Position numbers and translations under genes: made by a program. This document shows, in pieces, positions 9,285-16,887 of a stretch of DNA of 64,000 nt (position 1 is the first letter of the stretch; each line of letters opens with the position of its first letter). The DNA is taken from the NCBI RefSeq assembly GCF_000934755.1, contig NZ_KN882175.1, positions 148,456-212,455 on the forward strand, in the 5' to 3' direction. Under the pieces are notes generated by a model, which had not been told where the DNA came from, did no database searches, and saw only the letters and a list, made by a program, of their open reading frames with translations. This stretch comes from Desulfonatronovibrio magnus. GTDB lineage: Bacteria; Desulfobacterota; Desulfovibrionia; Desulfovibrionales; Desulfonatronovibrionaceae.

Positions 9285-9950
9285 TTAATTTATATTTCCA
9301 GTAGATATATTTGGTGTAAAGTGATGCAAGGTTATGTCTGCACCTGAAAAACCTGCTGGATTTAAAGCCCTTAAATCATAGGGAAGCATGTAATCTGCTG
9401 CAGCCAGTGTCAGGCCATCTGCTGTCCTTAATACCTTGGTATGGACATAGACCTGGTTATACACCACTGAATAAGTACCTACAAGAATAGCATTGGCCTT
9501 ATTGTCCCTGGCGAGCTCTGTCAGTTTTCTGGATAAGGCAAACTCCCCTTCTTTTTCCCTGACGAGAAGGCTCTCAGTTCTCAAGCGCATATCTACAACC
9601 TCATAGCCGCATTGAGTCAGTCGTGTACCTATCTGGTGTGGAATAATTCTTCCCAGAGTGCTCGTTTCTGAGAGATTATCTAAGTTGACAAATGAAGTAA
9701 GCAGAAATCTGGTGTCCTCAGGCACCCTCCCAGCCATTATGCTTATGAGACTCGTGCCCGCTGCATAGTTAGGGGTAATTATTTCAGCCTGGCGGGACGG
9801 AATATTTTGCCCTCTGTCCGGAACCATTCCGGCAATGGAAGAGCAGCCAGCTATGGTTAGAACCAAAATGAGCACAGCGAAATAACTCATTCCCAACGAA
9901 CACCTGCCTGCCAAATTTTTTTTTGCAGGCTTTGACAGTGACTTGTCCAT
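9285..9950 (-). CDS. FlgO-domain outer-membrane lipoprotein
   Basis: Predicted envelope lipoprotein of 221 aa. An N-terminal signal segment (about residues 20-36) ends in the lipobox LTIAGC, giving lipidated Cys36. The body matches the FlgO-type domain: FVNLDNLSETSTLGRIIPHQ, GYEVVDMRLR, SLLVREKEGEFALSR and ANAILVGTYSVVYNQVYVHTK. In Vibrio FlgO is an outer-membrane protein needed for flagellar assembly or stability; the job here is inferred. A second protein with the same core is encoded at 11883-12713, so the window has a paralogous pair. Start ATG has GGAGG about nine bases upstream. Confidence 0.8.
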   Translation of the reverse strand: MDKSLSKPAKKNLAGRCSLGMSYFAVLILVLTIAGCSSIAGMVPDRGQNIPSRQAEIITPNYAAGTSLISIMAGRVPEDTRFLLTSFVNLDNLSETSTLGRIIPHQIGTRLTQCGYEVVDMRLRTESLLVREKEGEFALSRKLTELARDNKANAILVGTYSVVYNQVYVHTKVLRTADGLTLAAADYMLPYDLRALNPAGFSGADITLHHFTPNISTGNIN

Positions 9951-10220
9951 CAGCCATCCTCCGCTTTTGAGATATATATTTTTTTTAGAATAAGTATCTT
10001 GATAAAATAAACTTTATTAACCAGGCTGTAGTTAGACACATTGACACCCTAATCAACATGCTCATTCTTACACCCTTATCTAATTGCACATTTCAGGCCA
10101 TTTGAGGCGCTGTCCCAGCTGGAGCATCCCAAATCAAAACCAGCAGCAGAAATATGGCTTTACCCCCTGCGAGAATTCGGTTTGCACAAATATGCATAAA
10201 AACACATTTTTTAGTACATG
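9951..10220. other. Gene-free stretch before repeat block
   Basis: AT-rich upstream region of the FlgO-like gene. I see no clear promoter or gene. A GTTTAGCGCTTCC word near 10218 resembles the end of repeat F3 and touches the start of the next repeat. Confidence 0.4.
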
Positions 10221-10706
10221 TTTAGCGCTTCCAAGTAACTACAATTATTTTGCTAATAAAATCAGACGTTTATAATTTTTACAATTTTTATAATTTTTTC
10301 ATATGATTGATTCTCAATTTCCTGAAAAGTTCCATCAAAGATGGGAGCTTTGCGCCTGGCACAGGGACTGTCCCTCGCTGTGTAAATTTTTTCATTTAAG
10401 CAATTTTTTCCAGGAACCAATGCAGCATAAATCTTTTTTATAGTACCTCGCGGGGACTGTCCCAATTTCCAAATATGGGACTTTTCTTCAAGGTGGAGGC
10501 GGCTTCCAGCCGCCTGGAATTACATAGCCTGCAGGATGCAGGCTCCACTTTAAAGACAGTTACTCACAGGTTCGGTCCCGGGCCGCCCGGGTGAAGAGCT
10601 TACAAGTAACTACAATCGTATATGCAATAAATTCAAAGCATTACGGTTTTACCATACAGATTGCTTTGGTCGCTTAGGCTCCCTCGTAGGTGACAGGTTT
10701 TCAGAT
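10221..10706 (+). repeat. Composite repeat F1 + REP + partial F5
   Basis: Full F1 copy: CTTCCAAGTAACTACAAT, AAAATCAGACGTTTA, AAAGTTCCATCAAAGATGGGAGC, GCGCCTGGCACAGGGACTG, CCTCGCTGTGTAAATTTT, TATAGTACCTCGCGGGGACT and GGCGGCTTCCAGCCGCC, then the REP palindrome at 10558-10612. From about 10640 it runs into the left part of F5 (TTTACCATACAGATTGCTT and TAGGTGACAGGTTTTCAG). The following 400 bp to 11133 hold no gene that I can support. Confidence 0.85.
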
Positions 10707-11133
10707 ACCATTTTTACAATTAGCCTAAACATATTCAAGATATGACCGAATAAAACAATATTGACACCTTTTTTATGAAGCCAATATCGCTTCATCATTT
10801 TTTTTACACCGCAGGAGTTCGGTCTTTGGAGACTGGTTACGTATCTTTGATTTTTTTGATCTGTACAATCACTTTTCAAGTCGTATAACTTTCTGTAGTC
10901 AGTCCTGACAGGAAAACTGATTTTTCTTAGTTTTACTGCAGGTTACTTGTTATGTTATAGTTTAGACTTTGGATATGGCACAGGAACAAAATCTTCCGGG
11001 ACCAACTTATTCCATAACCGACACATTATGGACATCAATATTACTCAAGTCGGTCCAGGAATGAGTGTTCTCTGCATACTAAAAAAAATATACTATCCTT
11101 TTTTAAAAAAATCGTTCTCACCTGGAGGTGACA

Positions 11134-11868
11134 ATGTCTTTAAAGAGCACAATCATACTGATTATTTGCATTTTTTTTATAGCTGGTTGTGTTGGTTCGC
11201 ATAGGGGGTATGAGGCACGGATTTCTCAACCGGTTGCTTCGCAGGTTCCGGTTCCAGCTGCTTATCCCTTGAGCACCCAGAATAAAATGCAGGCCATGCA
11301 TCACTGGAGATTGCTTGCAGAGGATGTAGCATGTCGAATTTCTGAATTCCTCGACATAAGTGTGTTCGAGCGACACCACCCCATTTATGTATCACCCGCA
11401 GGAACAACCCCTTTTGAAAAAGCATTTTATGATCTTTTAATCACCAAACTTGTTGAGAGAGGAGCGCAGGTATCAAGACACAGTCGCGAGGCCATGGTTC
11501 TTTCATTTGACCTGCAAATGGTCAGGCACAGCAGAGGCAGGACCGTCAGAACACAATCTGGTGTTTATCAATCACTGGCCCCGGGAATGTATGTCCAAAG
11601 GCAGTCTCCGGAGACAACCACGCTGGAAGGCCTGCGCCAGGCTGAACTGCATGTAGCTCGTTCACAGATAAATGTTGACTCTGGAATATATACCCATCAT
11701 CTGCCAAATATTGAAGTAATGGTTACGACATCTTTAACAAGAAATGACAACTACATGATCCGTGACTCATCTATTTACTATATAAACGATGCCGACTGGA
11801 GCAACTACAAACAAAATGTCATGTACCAGGATCCTTCGGTAGTTAATTACAGACTCGTTGATCAATAG
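11134..11868 (+). CDS. Envelope lipoprotein of unknown function
   Basis: 244-aa predicted lipoprotein: hydrophobic signal SLKSTIILIICIFFIAGC with lipobox FIAGC. Not recognised as a named family. The mature part is rich in short strands, with a CRISEFLDISVFERHHPIYV stretch and a segment PFEKAFYDLLITKLVERGAQV that recalls the periplasmic proteins encoded beside FlgO. An upstream GTG (11128) overlaps the RBS itself, so the ATG at 11134 was chosen (GGAGG at 11124-11128). It lies 14 bp before the FlgO-like gene at 11883, so the two are almost surely cotranscribed. An outer-membrane, flagellum- or envelope-linked role is inferred only from this context. Confidence 0.8.
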   Translation: MSLKSTIILIICIFFIAGCVGSHRGYEARISQPVASQVPVPAAYPLSTQNKMQAMHHWRLLAEDVACRISEFLDISVFERHHPIYVSPAGTTPFEKAFYDLLITKLVERGAQVSRHSREAMVLSFDLQMVRHSRGRTVRTQSGVYQSLAPGMYVQRQSPETTTLEGLRQAELHVARSQINVDSGIYTHHLPNIEVMVTTSLTRNDNYMIRDSSIYYINDADWSNYKQNVMYQDPSVVNYRLVDQ

Positions 11869-11882
11869 GATAAGGAGAGGCC

Positions 11883-12713
11883 ATGAAAAAATTTTGTTTT
11901 TCGTTATTTTTTGTTCTGATTTTCTACGCAGGACAAGCTCCGGTTTATGCCTGGTCACCGGTTGCCCACCATGGCTTTACGAGAGTGGAGGGTTTTCCTG
12001 CGATAGCATATCAGGCAGCTGATGCTCTCGAATACAACCTGAGTGCAGATATAAGCAGAACTTTGCCCATACTGTTTTCAAGTTTTGTGAATTTAAATGA
12101 CTTTAACTCAACTTCCACGCTGGGAAGAATTTTAGGTGAGCACATTGGTTCAAGGTTTTCCCAGCACGGTTATAATGTAATAGAACTGAGACTCAGAAAG
12201 AACTCACTTCATATTAGTGAAAAAACAGGTGAGTTTGCCATGTCAAGAAACATGAATCTTATCAGAGATTCCTGGAACGCACAGGCAGTTATATCCGGAT
12301 ATTACCACATAGTACATGACAGAGCTATTGTTTCAGTCAGGCTGGTTAGCACTATTGATAATTCCATACTGTCTTCACACGACTTTTCCTTTAAGCTTAA
12401 CAGATATTTAATGGACATGGTTGAGACTGAGACACTGGTCGCAACTGTAGATAAGAAAGAAGAGGAAGCCAGGGTTCCTCCAGGCCCCATATCAACAGGA
12501 AGAATTGAACTTAGTATTTCCAGAAGTACTGATGCCAAAATCATCCAGACCAGACTTGCAGAACTGGATCTTTATCTGGACAGAATAGACGGCATTTGGG
12601 GAAGAAACTCCAAAATAGCCCTGGAAAGATTCAAGTCAAGACATCAGCTTGCCAGGCCTGACAGGTGGGACATGCCTACTCAGCTTAAACTATTTCAGGG
12701 AACCGGGCAATAA
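11883..12713 (+). CDS. Exported FlgO-domain protein with C-terminal peptidoglycan-binding-like segment
   Basis: 276 aa with a Sec-type signal peptide and no lipobox. Residues of about 60-180 repeat the FlgO-type core seen at 9285-9950: SSFVNLNDFNSTSTLGRILGEH, GYNVIELRLRKNSLHISEKTGEFAMSR and AQAVISGYYHIVHDRAIVSVRLV. The last 60 residues (IQTRLAELDLYLDRIDGIWG, then NSKIALERFKSRH) look like a PG_binding_1 domain, which would tie the protein to the cell wall. RBS AAGGAGAGG is well placed. Middle gene of a likely three-gene envelope operon. Confidence 0.8.
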   Translation: MKKFCFSLFFVLIFYAGQAPVYAWSPVAHHGFTRVEGFPAIAYQAADALEYNLSADISRTLPILFSSFVNLNDFNSTSTLGRILGEHIGSRFSQHGYNVIELRLRKNSLHISEKTGEFAMSRNMNLIRDSWNAQAVISGYYHIVHDRAIVSVRLVSTIDNSILSSHDFSFKLNRYLMDMVETETLVATVDKKEEEARVPPGPISTGRIELSISRSTDAKIIQTRLAELDLYLDRIDGIWGRNSKIALERFKSRHQLARPDRWDMPTQLKLFQGTGQ

Positions 12714-12797
12714 AAACACACTAATTTTTACCAAAAAGTGAGCCATTCGGGCTTCAATAAACATGATTTTTTCAAAAATGATATCCAAGGAAGAAAC

Positions 12798-13103
12798 ATG
12801 AAAGCAGCAAATCATATGATATCTCCAATTCTGTTTGTGCTCATAGCAATCCTTCTCATGGCAGGTTGCGGCGGTGGAAGTTACTGTCAATATGACCCAT
12901 TAAGATCTGAAGGCTATTTACAGCCTGTTCACATCAGAGGCATTGGCAACAGAGTTATTGAACCGGGAACCCCCTTTGCATGTCCATCATTTAGAACAGA
13001 GCCACGTTCATTACCATATAATGTGCGTTACTATGAAATGGTTCCAAGATCGTGCTATCACTACTACGGCTACAGATCATGCGGGTCTTGCTACCCAAGG
13101 TAA
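12798..13103 (+). CDS. Small lipoprotein
   Basis: 101 aa starting MKAANHMISPILF, with lipobox LLMAGC and a mature part rich in Gly, Tyr, Pro and Cys (YYGYRSCGSCYPR at the end). An in-frame start 60 bp upstream lacks an RBS, while AAGGAAG precedes the ATG at 12798. No family recognised. It is 84 bp behind the FlgO-like gene and probably in the same transcript. Seven cysteines besides the lipobox Cys would be unusual for a reducing compartment and fit an exported disulfide-bearing peptide. Confidence 0.7.
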   Translation: MKAANHMISPILFVLIAILLMAGCGGGSYCQYDPLRSEGYLQPVHIRGIGNRVIEPGTPFACPSFRTEPRSLPYNVRYYEMVPRSCYHYYGYRSCGSCYPR

Positions 13104-13140
13104 AACATGTTGCGAGGAGCATTGTCGGTAGCTGATAGCA

Positions 13141-13283
13141 TAGCAATATAGCGGCTTTGTTTAAGCAGTAGGGGGAATGGCTCTTTTGCCGCCGGACAGT
13201 CTGCCTGTTATGGTTTGAGGTCGGCAAAGGAGCCTGTCCCTGGTGGCCGAGGCGATAATTTGTGCAAAGTATCGCTGTAGTGG
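13141..13283 (-). repeat. Repeat F2 (hairpin MITE-like), worn copy
   Basis: Shares GGCTCTTTTGCCGCCGGA, GGTTTGAGGTCGGCAAA, CTGTCCCTGGTGGCCGAGGC and the end ATCGCTGTAGTG with the intact copies at 29326-29468 and 49614-49755. The left end (AGCAATATAGCGGC) has drifted. Confidence 0.75.
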
Positions 13284-13337
13284 CAGCATTCTTAACAATG
13301 CACCTTAAATTGTACCAATATGCCTGACTCTAAAAAT

Positions 13338-13367
13338 TTGACATTAAAATGACACATTGGGTATGTA
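13338..13367 (+). promoter_or_regulatory. Possible sigma-70 promoter of the arsC-like gene
   Basis: TTGACA at 13338-13343, 18-bp spacer, TATGTA at 13362-13367, about 50 bp before the start codon. The -10 match is mediocre. Confidence 0.35.
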
Positions 13368-13417
13368 TGCTTTATTGACTTTGCGAAAGCAGATAATCAC
13401 AAAGCCAGGAGGTGTAC

Positions 13418-13849
13418 ATGTCGCAGAAAAACATTTTATTTCTTTGCACCGGTAATTCATGCAGGAGTCAGATGGCTGAAGCCTGGACCAACCATTTACA
13501 TCCTGAAAAATATAAAGCATATTCAGCCGGAGTCATGAAAACCAGGGTTGACCCCAAAGCAATCAAGGTTATGGCCCAGGCAGGTCTGGACTTATCAGGC
13601 CAATATTCCAAGCTTATAGACGAAATCCAGGATATCACCTTTGATTATATCATCACGCTATGCGGTCACGCCCAAGAAAACTGCCCTTTTTTTCCAGGAC
13701 CCGCCAAAGTTATTCACCAGGGTTTTGACGACCCACCTTCCCTGGCCTTGAAAGAACCTGACGAAAAAAGCGCCTTACAACATTACCTGAGAGTCAGGGA
13801 TGAAATCAGGCAGTTTGTCCAGAATCTACCTTCAGTTTTAGATCATTAA
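13418..13849 (+). CDS. arsC: Arsenate reductase / low-molecular-weight tyrosine phosphatase family
   Basis: 143-aa cytoplasmic enzyme of the thioredoxin-coupled ArsC type: N-terminal P-loop CTGNSCRSQMAEAW with the catalytic CX5R, then a GxDLSGQYSK segment and the CGHAQENCPFFPG pair of cysteines that act in the disulfide relay of this class. It is expected to reduce arsenate to arsenite. The ATG at 13418 was chosen over an upstream GTG because AGGAGG lies five bases before it. It stands alone: no arsenite pump or ArsR gene is visible here, and general phosphatase activity remains possible. Confidence 0.88.
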   Translation: MSQKNILFLCTGNSCRSQMAEAWTNHLHPEKYKAYSAGVMKTRVDPKAIKVMAQAGLDLSGQYSKLIDEIQDITFDYIITLCGHAQENCPFFPGPAKVIHQGFDDPPSLALKEPDEKSALQHYLRVRDEIRQFVQNLPSVLDH

Positions 13850-14243
13850 AAGGATTGTTCAATCAGACAATTGTACAGGGCAGAACACCACACTTTTTTA
13901 GGGCAATTTGTCATAACAATAATACGGTTCTATCAAAAACGGGACACTTATATTTTTGCAAAGCGTACCCTGACCTCAACTTATAAGCAAACATCACAGG
14001 CCAGCATTTTGAAAAGCTACTTTTCAATGTGCACAGACTGGATTTCTGCCGGAAAACTTTCCTGTTTTTTTTGACAGGCAATCTGCAGTATGAAACTTGT
14101 CTCGCTTAACTTATCAAAATGCGCACATGTTTGAGTTCTTATCTTCTTGAAAATGCTACACAGTTGAAAATTGCCGGCATATTGCAGAATATGCGGTCAA
14201 AGTATCACTTGCATTGAACAGTTAATTTTAAGGAAATCGAGAT
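13850..14243. other. 394-bp intergenic stretch without a supported feature
   Basis: Gap between the ArsC-like gene and the XXXCH gene. A 67-codon frame at 13871 has no RBS and no protein-like composition. No repeat family of this window is present. It should contain the promoter of the GAK-type cluster, but I cannot place it. Confidence 0.4.
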
Positions 14244-14870
14244 ATGGAAAAAAAACAGCGTAAATACAATCAAGCCATGAGTATCTCCCAAACTGCTGAT
14301 TTTTTAAGGAAAATGGCTGATGGTCTGGAGCAAGGTTTTCTGAACTTTGAAAGTGAAACCTTTCAATGGGATGATATCAGCAAAATCAAACTGACATTTA
14401 AAAATCATGAAAGCCTGGTTTTGGTCAAAACAAAACTCAAAGGAGAACCTGGTGCTGACATAGAGGTCGAATTGCGTGATTCCGATAAAAGCACTACTGA
14501 AGAATATCTGGATGAACTGGATGAACTGGGTGAGTTAGATGAAAATGATGAAAACAGCCTTCAAGTGGAAAATGCGGAACCGGAAATATCATATAAAAAA
14601 CTCAAAAAAAGGATGAAGAAATCGTTTAAAGCCATTCATGTTGATCTGAAAAACGGTAATATGCCACAGGATCAGGAGATGGAAAGATTCCTCGAAGATT
14701 GTACGTTAATGACGAATTATACCGGTTACGGAGATGAATATTATCCTGTTTTCAATGAGGCTGCAGAACAAATGCGCAAGGCCTGGCAGGCTAACTATTT
14801 AAATGATCTGACTACAGCCTTTCAGGACATGGTAAAAATCATGAAAGTATGTCACGATCGCTATAAATGA
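14244..14870 (+). CDS. GAK system XXXCH protein
   Basis: 208 aa. The N-terminal 75 residues have an amphi-Trp-like pattern (SISQTADFLRKMADGLEQGF, then an FQWDDISKIKLTF strand), the middle is a highly acidic linker (DELDELGELDENDEN), and the C-terminus is helical with a final MVKIMKVCHDRYK, the Cys-His end that gives the XXXCH family its name. TIGRFAMs/NCBIfam treat this family as a member of the 'GAK system'; I recall no established function. It is the first gene of the cluster 14244-20802, separated from the rest by repeat F1. Start ATG with AAGGAAA upstream. Confidence 0.8.
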   Translation: MEKKQRKYNQAMSISQTADFLRKMADGLEQGFLNFESETFQWDDISKIKLTFKNHESLVLVKTKLKGEPGADIEVELRDSDKSTTEEYLDELDELGELDENDENSLQVENAEPEISYKKLKKRMKKSFKAIHVDLKNGNMPQDQEMERFLEDCTLMTNYTGYGDEYYPVFNEAAEQMRKAWQANYLNDLTTAFQDMVKIMKVCHDRYK

Positions 14871-14871
14871 G

Positions 14872-15296
14872 CTGGCGCTTCTAAGTAACTACAATCGTTT
14901 TGTTAATAAAATCAGATATTTACAGTTTTCACATTTTGACGATTTTTGCTCATGATTGATGCACATTTGCCAGAAAAGTTCCGTCAAAGATGAGAGCTTT
15001 GCGCCTGGCACAGCTTCCTGCCCGGAGGCTTACAGCCCAGAGGGGGACTGTCCCTCGCTGTGTAAATTTTATCATTAAGGCAAATTTCTACCATGAACCT
15101 ATGCAACATCAATCTTTTTTATAGTACCTCGCGGGGACTGTCCCAATTTCCAAATATGGGACTGTTCTTCAAGGTGGAGGCGGCTTCCAGCCGCCTGGAA
15201 TTAAATAGCCTGCAGGATGCAGGCTCCACTTTAAAGACAGTTACTCACAAGTTCGGTCCCGGTCCGCCCGGGTGAGGAGCTTCTAAGCAACTACAA
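14872..15296 (+). repeat. Composite repeat F1 + REP, full copy
   Basis: Same module order as 10221-10612, with an extra CTTCCTGCCCGGAGGCTTAC insert near 15015 that it shares with the copy at 20990. The REP palindrome is at 15240-15291. It splits the XXXCH gene from the PHP-like gene and so may interrupt an older operon. Confidence 0.88.
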
Positions 15297-15365
15297 CAGT
15301 ATTGGAAATAAATACAGGTACTTATCCATTAAAAATATATTATCTCAACCAATCAGGAAAGACTT

Positions 15366-16562
15366 ATGCCTAAACAAGCTCAAACAATGTCACTAATAAA
15401 ATCTGAAGACAAGAACAAACTTTTTGACCCGGAAAAGGTCAGCAAAGAAATTACTGATGATGACCTTAAAGCTTTCCATGAAATAACCAATCTGGAAATA
15501 AGCTCCCAACAGGCAGACAGAATTACTACACCCTACGAGGTATTGCTAAGACAAAAGAAAGTTCTGGCAGTACACTGGCATCCAGAATATATACCCATGG
15601 ACCTCATTAGACAGCGCATCCAAAATACCTTTCCCAACAGGGATGAAGAACTGATTATCCCTACCCAGCATAATCAGATAATGTCTTATGATGGTGAGTA
15701 TTCCGGGGTGGAGGTAGATTGTTATTCCAGTGGCTTTAAGCGCAAGGTACAGCTGCTGCTGCATTTTAAAAGCAGTAAGCTGGAAAATGCTGATGTTCTT
15801 AAGTCTATGCTGGCGCACACCTTTGAATACAGATCAAGCCAGTTATTCGACCTAATGGACACATTGATTGAACCCAAGTGGGATGATTATCGCCAGCTCG
15901 CTGCCGAAGGAACCGGGGTAGGAGAAAATGTTATCAGATTTGCCATGATTCAGACTCATAAGCTGCGCACACTACTTGAGCAGCATGAGCACTCAATCAG
16001 TAGAGAGGTCTTAAAAAATAAAATCGTACGCAATTTTCTTGATGCACAAAGGCATCTATATCCTGAAAACTTTATTAACAGAGTACAGGTTTTTGTAAAA
16101 TCTGTAAAAAAGGTCGTTAAGGCCAACTTCAGCCTGACATACTTTTACCGTACATCTGAAATCATTGAGGAGGCGCGGGGAATTGGCGGCGGCATTATTG
16201 TTCCTCATCCGGAACAGTTCTGGCCTATCCTGCTATGTGATTATGATATAGACGGCTACGAAGTCTGGAACCCTCAGTCTCAGGAGTACACTGATTTTCT
16301 AATCAATGTCATTAATCGTCAAAATAAGTCCAGATCTGCGTCTACCAAAAAGCTTCTTCTTTTTATGGGTGATGACACACATATGTCTGAGAAAATCAAA
16401 GACAGCACCCAAATCGAGGCTTCAAAATTTTATCGTGACATAGGTGTCCAGCCTGCCTGGGACGATCTGTCCATCAGGAAATCCCTGATAGTTGGCAGCT
16501 TCAGCCGTAAAAAAATGATTGATGAATACAGAGAACGTCTTGAAGGACAACTATCACTTTAA
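15366..16562 (+). CDS. PHP-like metallohydrolase of the GAK-type cluster (putative)
   Basis: 398 aa, no signal peptide. Not an annotated family to me, but the residue pattern is that of the PHP superfamily of metal-dependent phosphoesterases: HWHPE at about 70-74 (H-x-H), GVEVDCY near 114, GGGIIVPHPEQFWP near 275 (His), DGYEVWNP near 295 (Glu), and FMGDDTH near 345 (D-x-H at the end of the barrel). The central 140-250 region is helical and charged. A phosphoesterase or similar hydrolase would be a logical antagonist of the kinase encoded two genes later. The function is inferred; sequence search and metal-site modelling are needed to fix the family. Confidence 0.7.
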   Translation: MPKQAQTMSLIKSEDKNKLFDPEKVSKEITDDDLKAFHEITNLEISSQQADRITTPYEVLLRQKKVLAVHWHPEYIPMDLIRQRIQNTFPNRDEELIIPTQHNQIMSYDGEYSGVEVDCYSSGFKRKVQLLLHFKSSKLENADVLKSMLAHTFEYRSSQLFDLMDTLIEPKWDDYRQLAAEGTGVGENVIRFAMIQTHKLRTLLEQHEHSISREVLKNKIVRNFLDAQRHLYPENFINRVQVFVKSVKKVVKANFSLTYFYRTSEIIEEARGIGGGIIVPHPEQFWPILLCDYDIDGYEVWNPQSQEYTDFLINVINRQNKSRSASTKKLLLFMGDDTHMSEKIKDSTQIEASKFYRDIGVQPAWDDLSIRKSLIVGSFSRKKMIDEYRERLEGQLSL

Positions 16563-16599
16563 ATCCCTTCAATTAAACAGACCAGTGTAAGGATTCACC

Positions 16600-16887
16600 A
16601 TGAACACAGATAAAAAATTTGCATTATCATCCATTCAGGACTCAGAAACAATTTGCAAATACCTGGACGAAGTAAAAGAAGGTTTTCAGAAAGGAAACAT
16701 ACAATTCTCATACCAGGGAAATAGCGTGAAGCTCACACCCCATGGACTGGTAAAATTTGAAATAAAGGCCAGGCATAAGGAAGGACAGGTCAAGCTTACC
16801 TTGCGTTTCCGCTGGGAAGAGAATGAAGAAAAAAGATTCATGCTTTCATCTGATGAGCAAACCAGGCTCATGTCTCAGGACGAATAA
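16600..16887 (+). CDS. Amphi-Trp domain protein
   Basis: 95 aa, a stand-alone domain: DSETICKYLDEVKEGFQKG helix, then amphipathic strands FSYQGNSVKLTPHG, VKFEIKARHKEG and KLTLRFRWEEN. The FRW(E)E end is typical for amphi-Trp proteins, and it resembles the N-terminal part of the XXXCH protein at 14244. Function unknown. The TAA stop is directly followed by the ATG of the PhoU-kinase gene, so the two are translationally coupled and likely made in equal amounts. AAGGA lies before the start. Confidence 0.8.
   Translation: MNTDKKFALSSIQDSETICKYLDEVKEGFQKGNIQFSYQGNSVKLTPHGLVKFEIKARHKEGQVKLTLRFRWEENEEKRFMLSSDEQTRLMSQDE

Noticed and set aside
10262-10465. Open frame of 67 codons on the minus strand
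   Set aside because: It is F1 repeat sequence and has no RBS.
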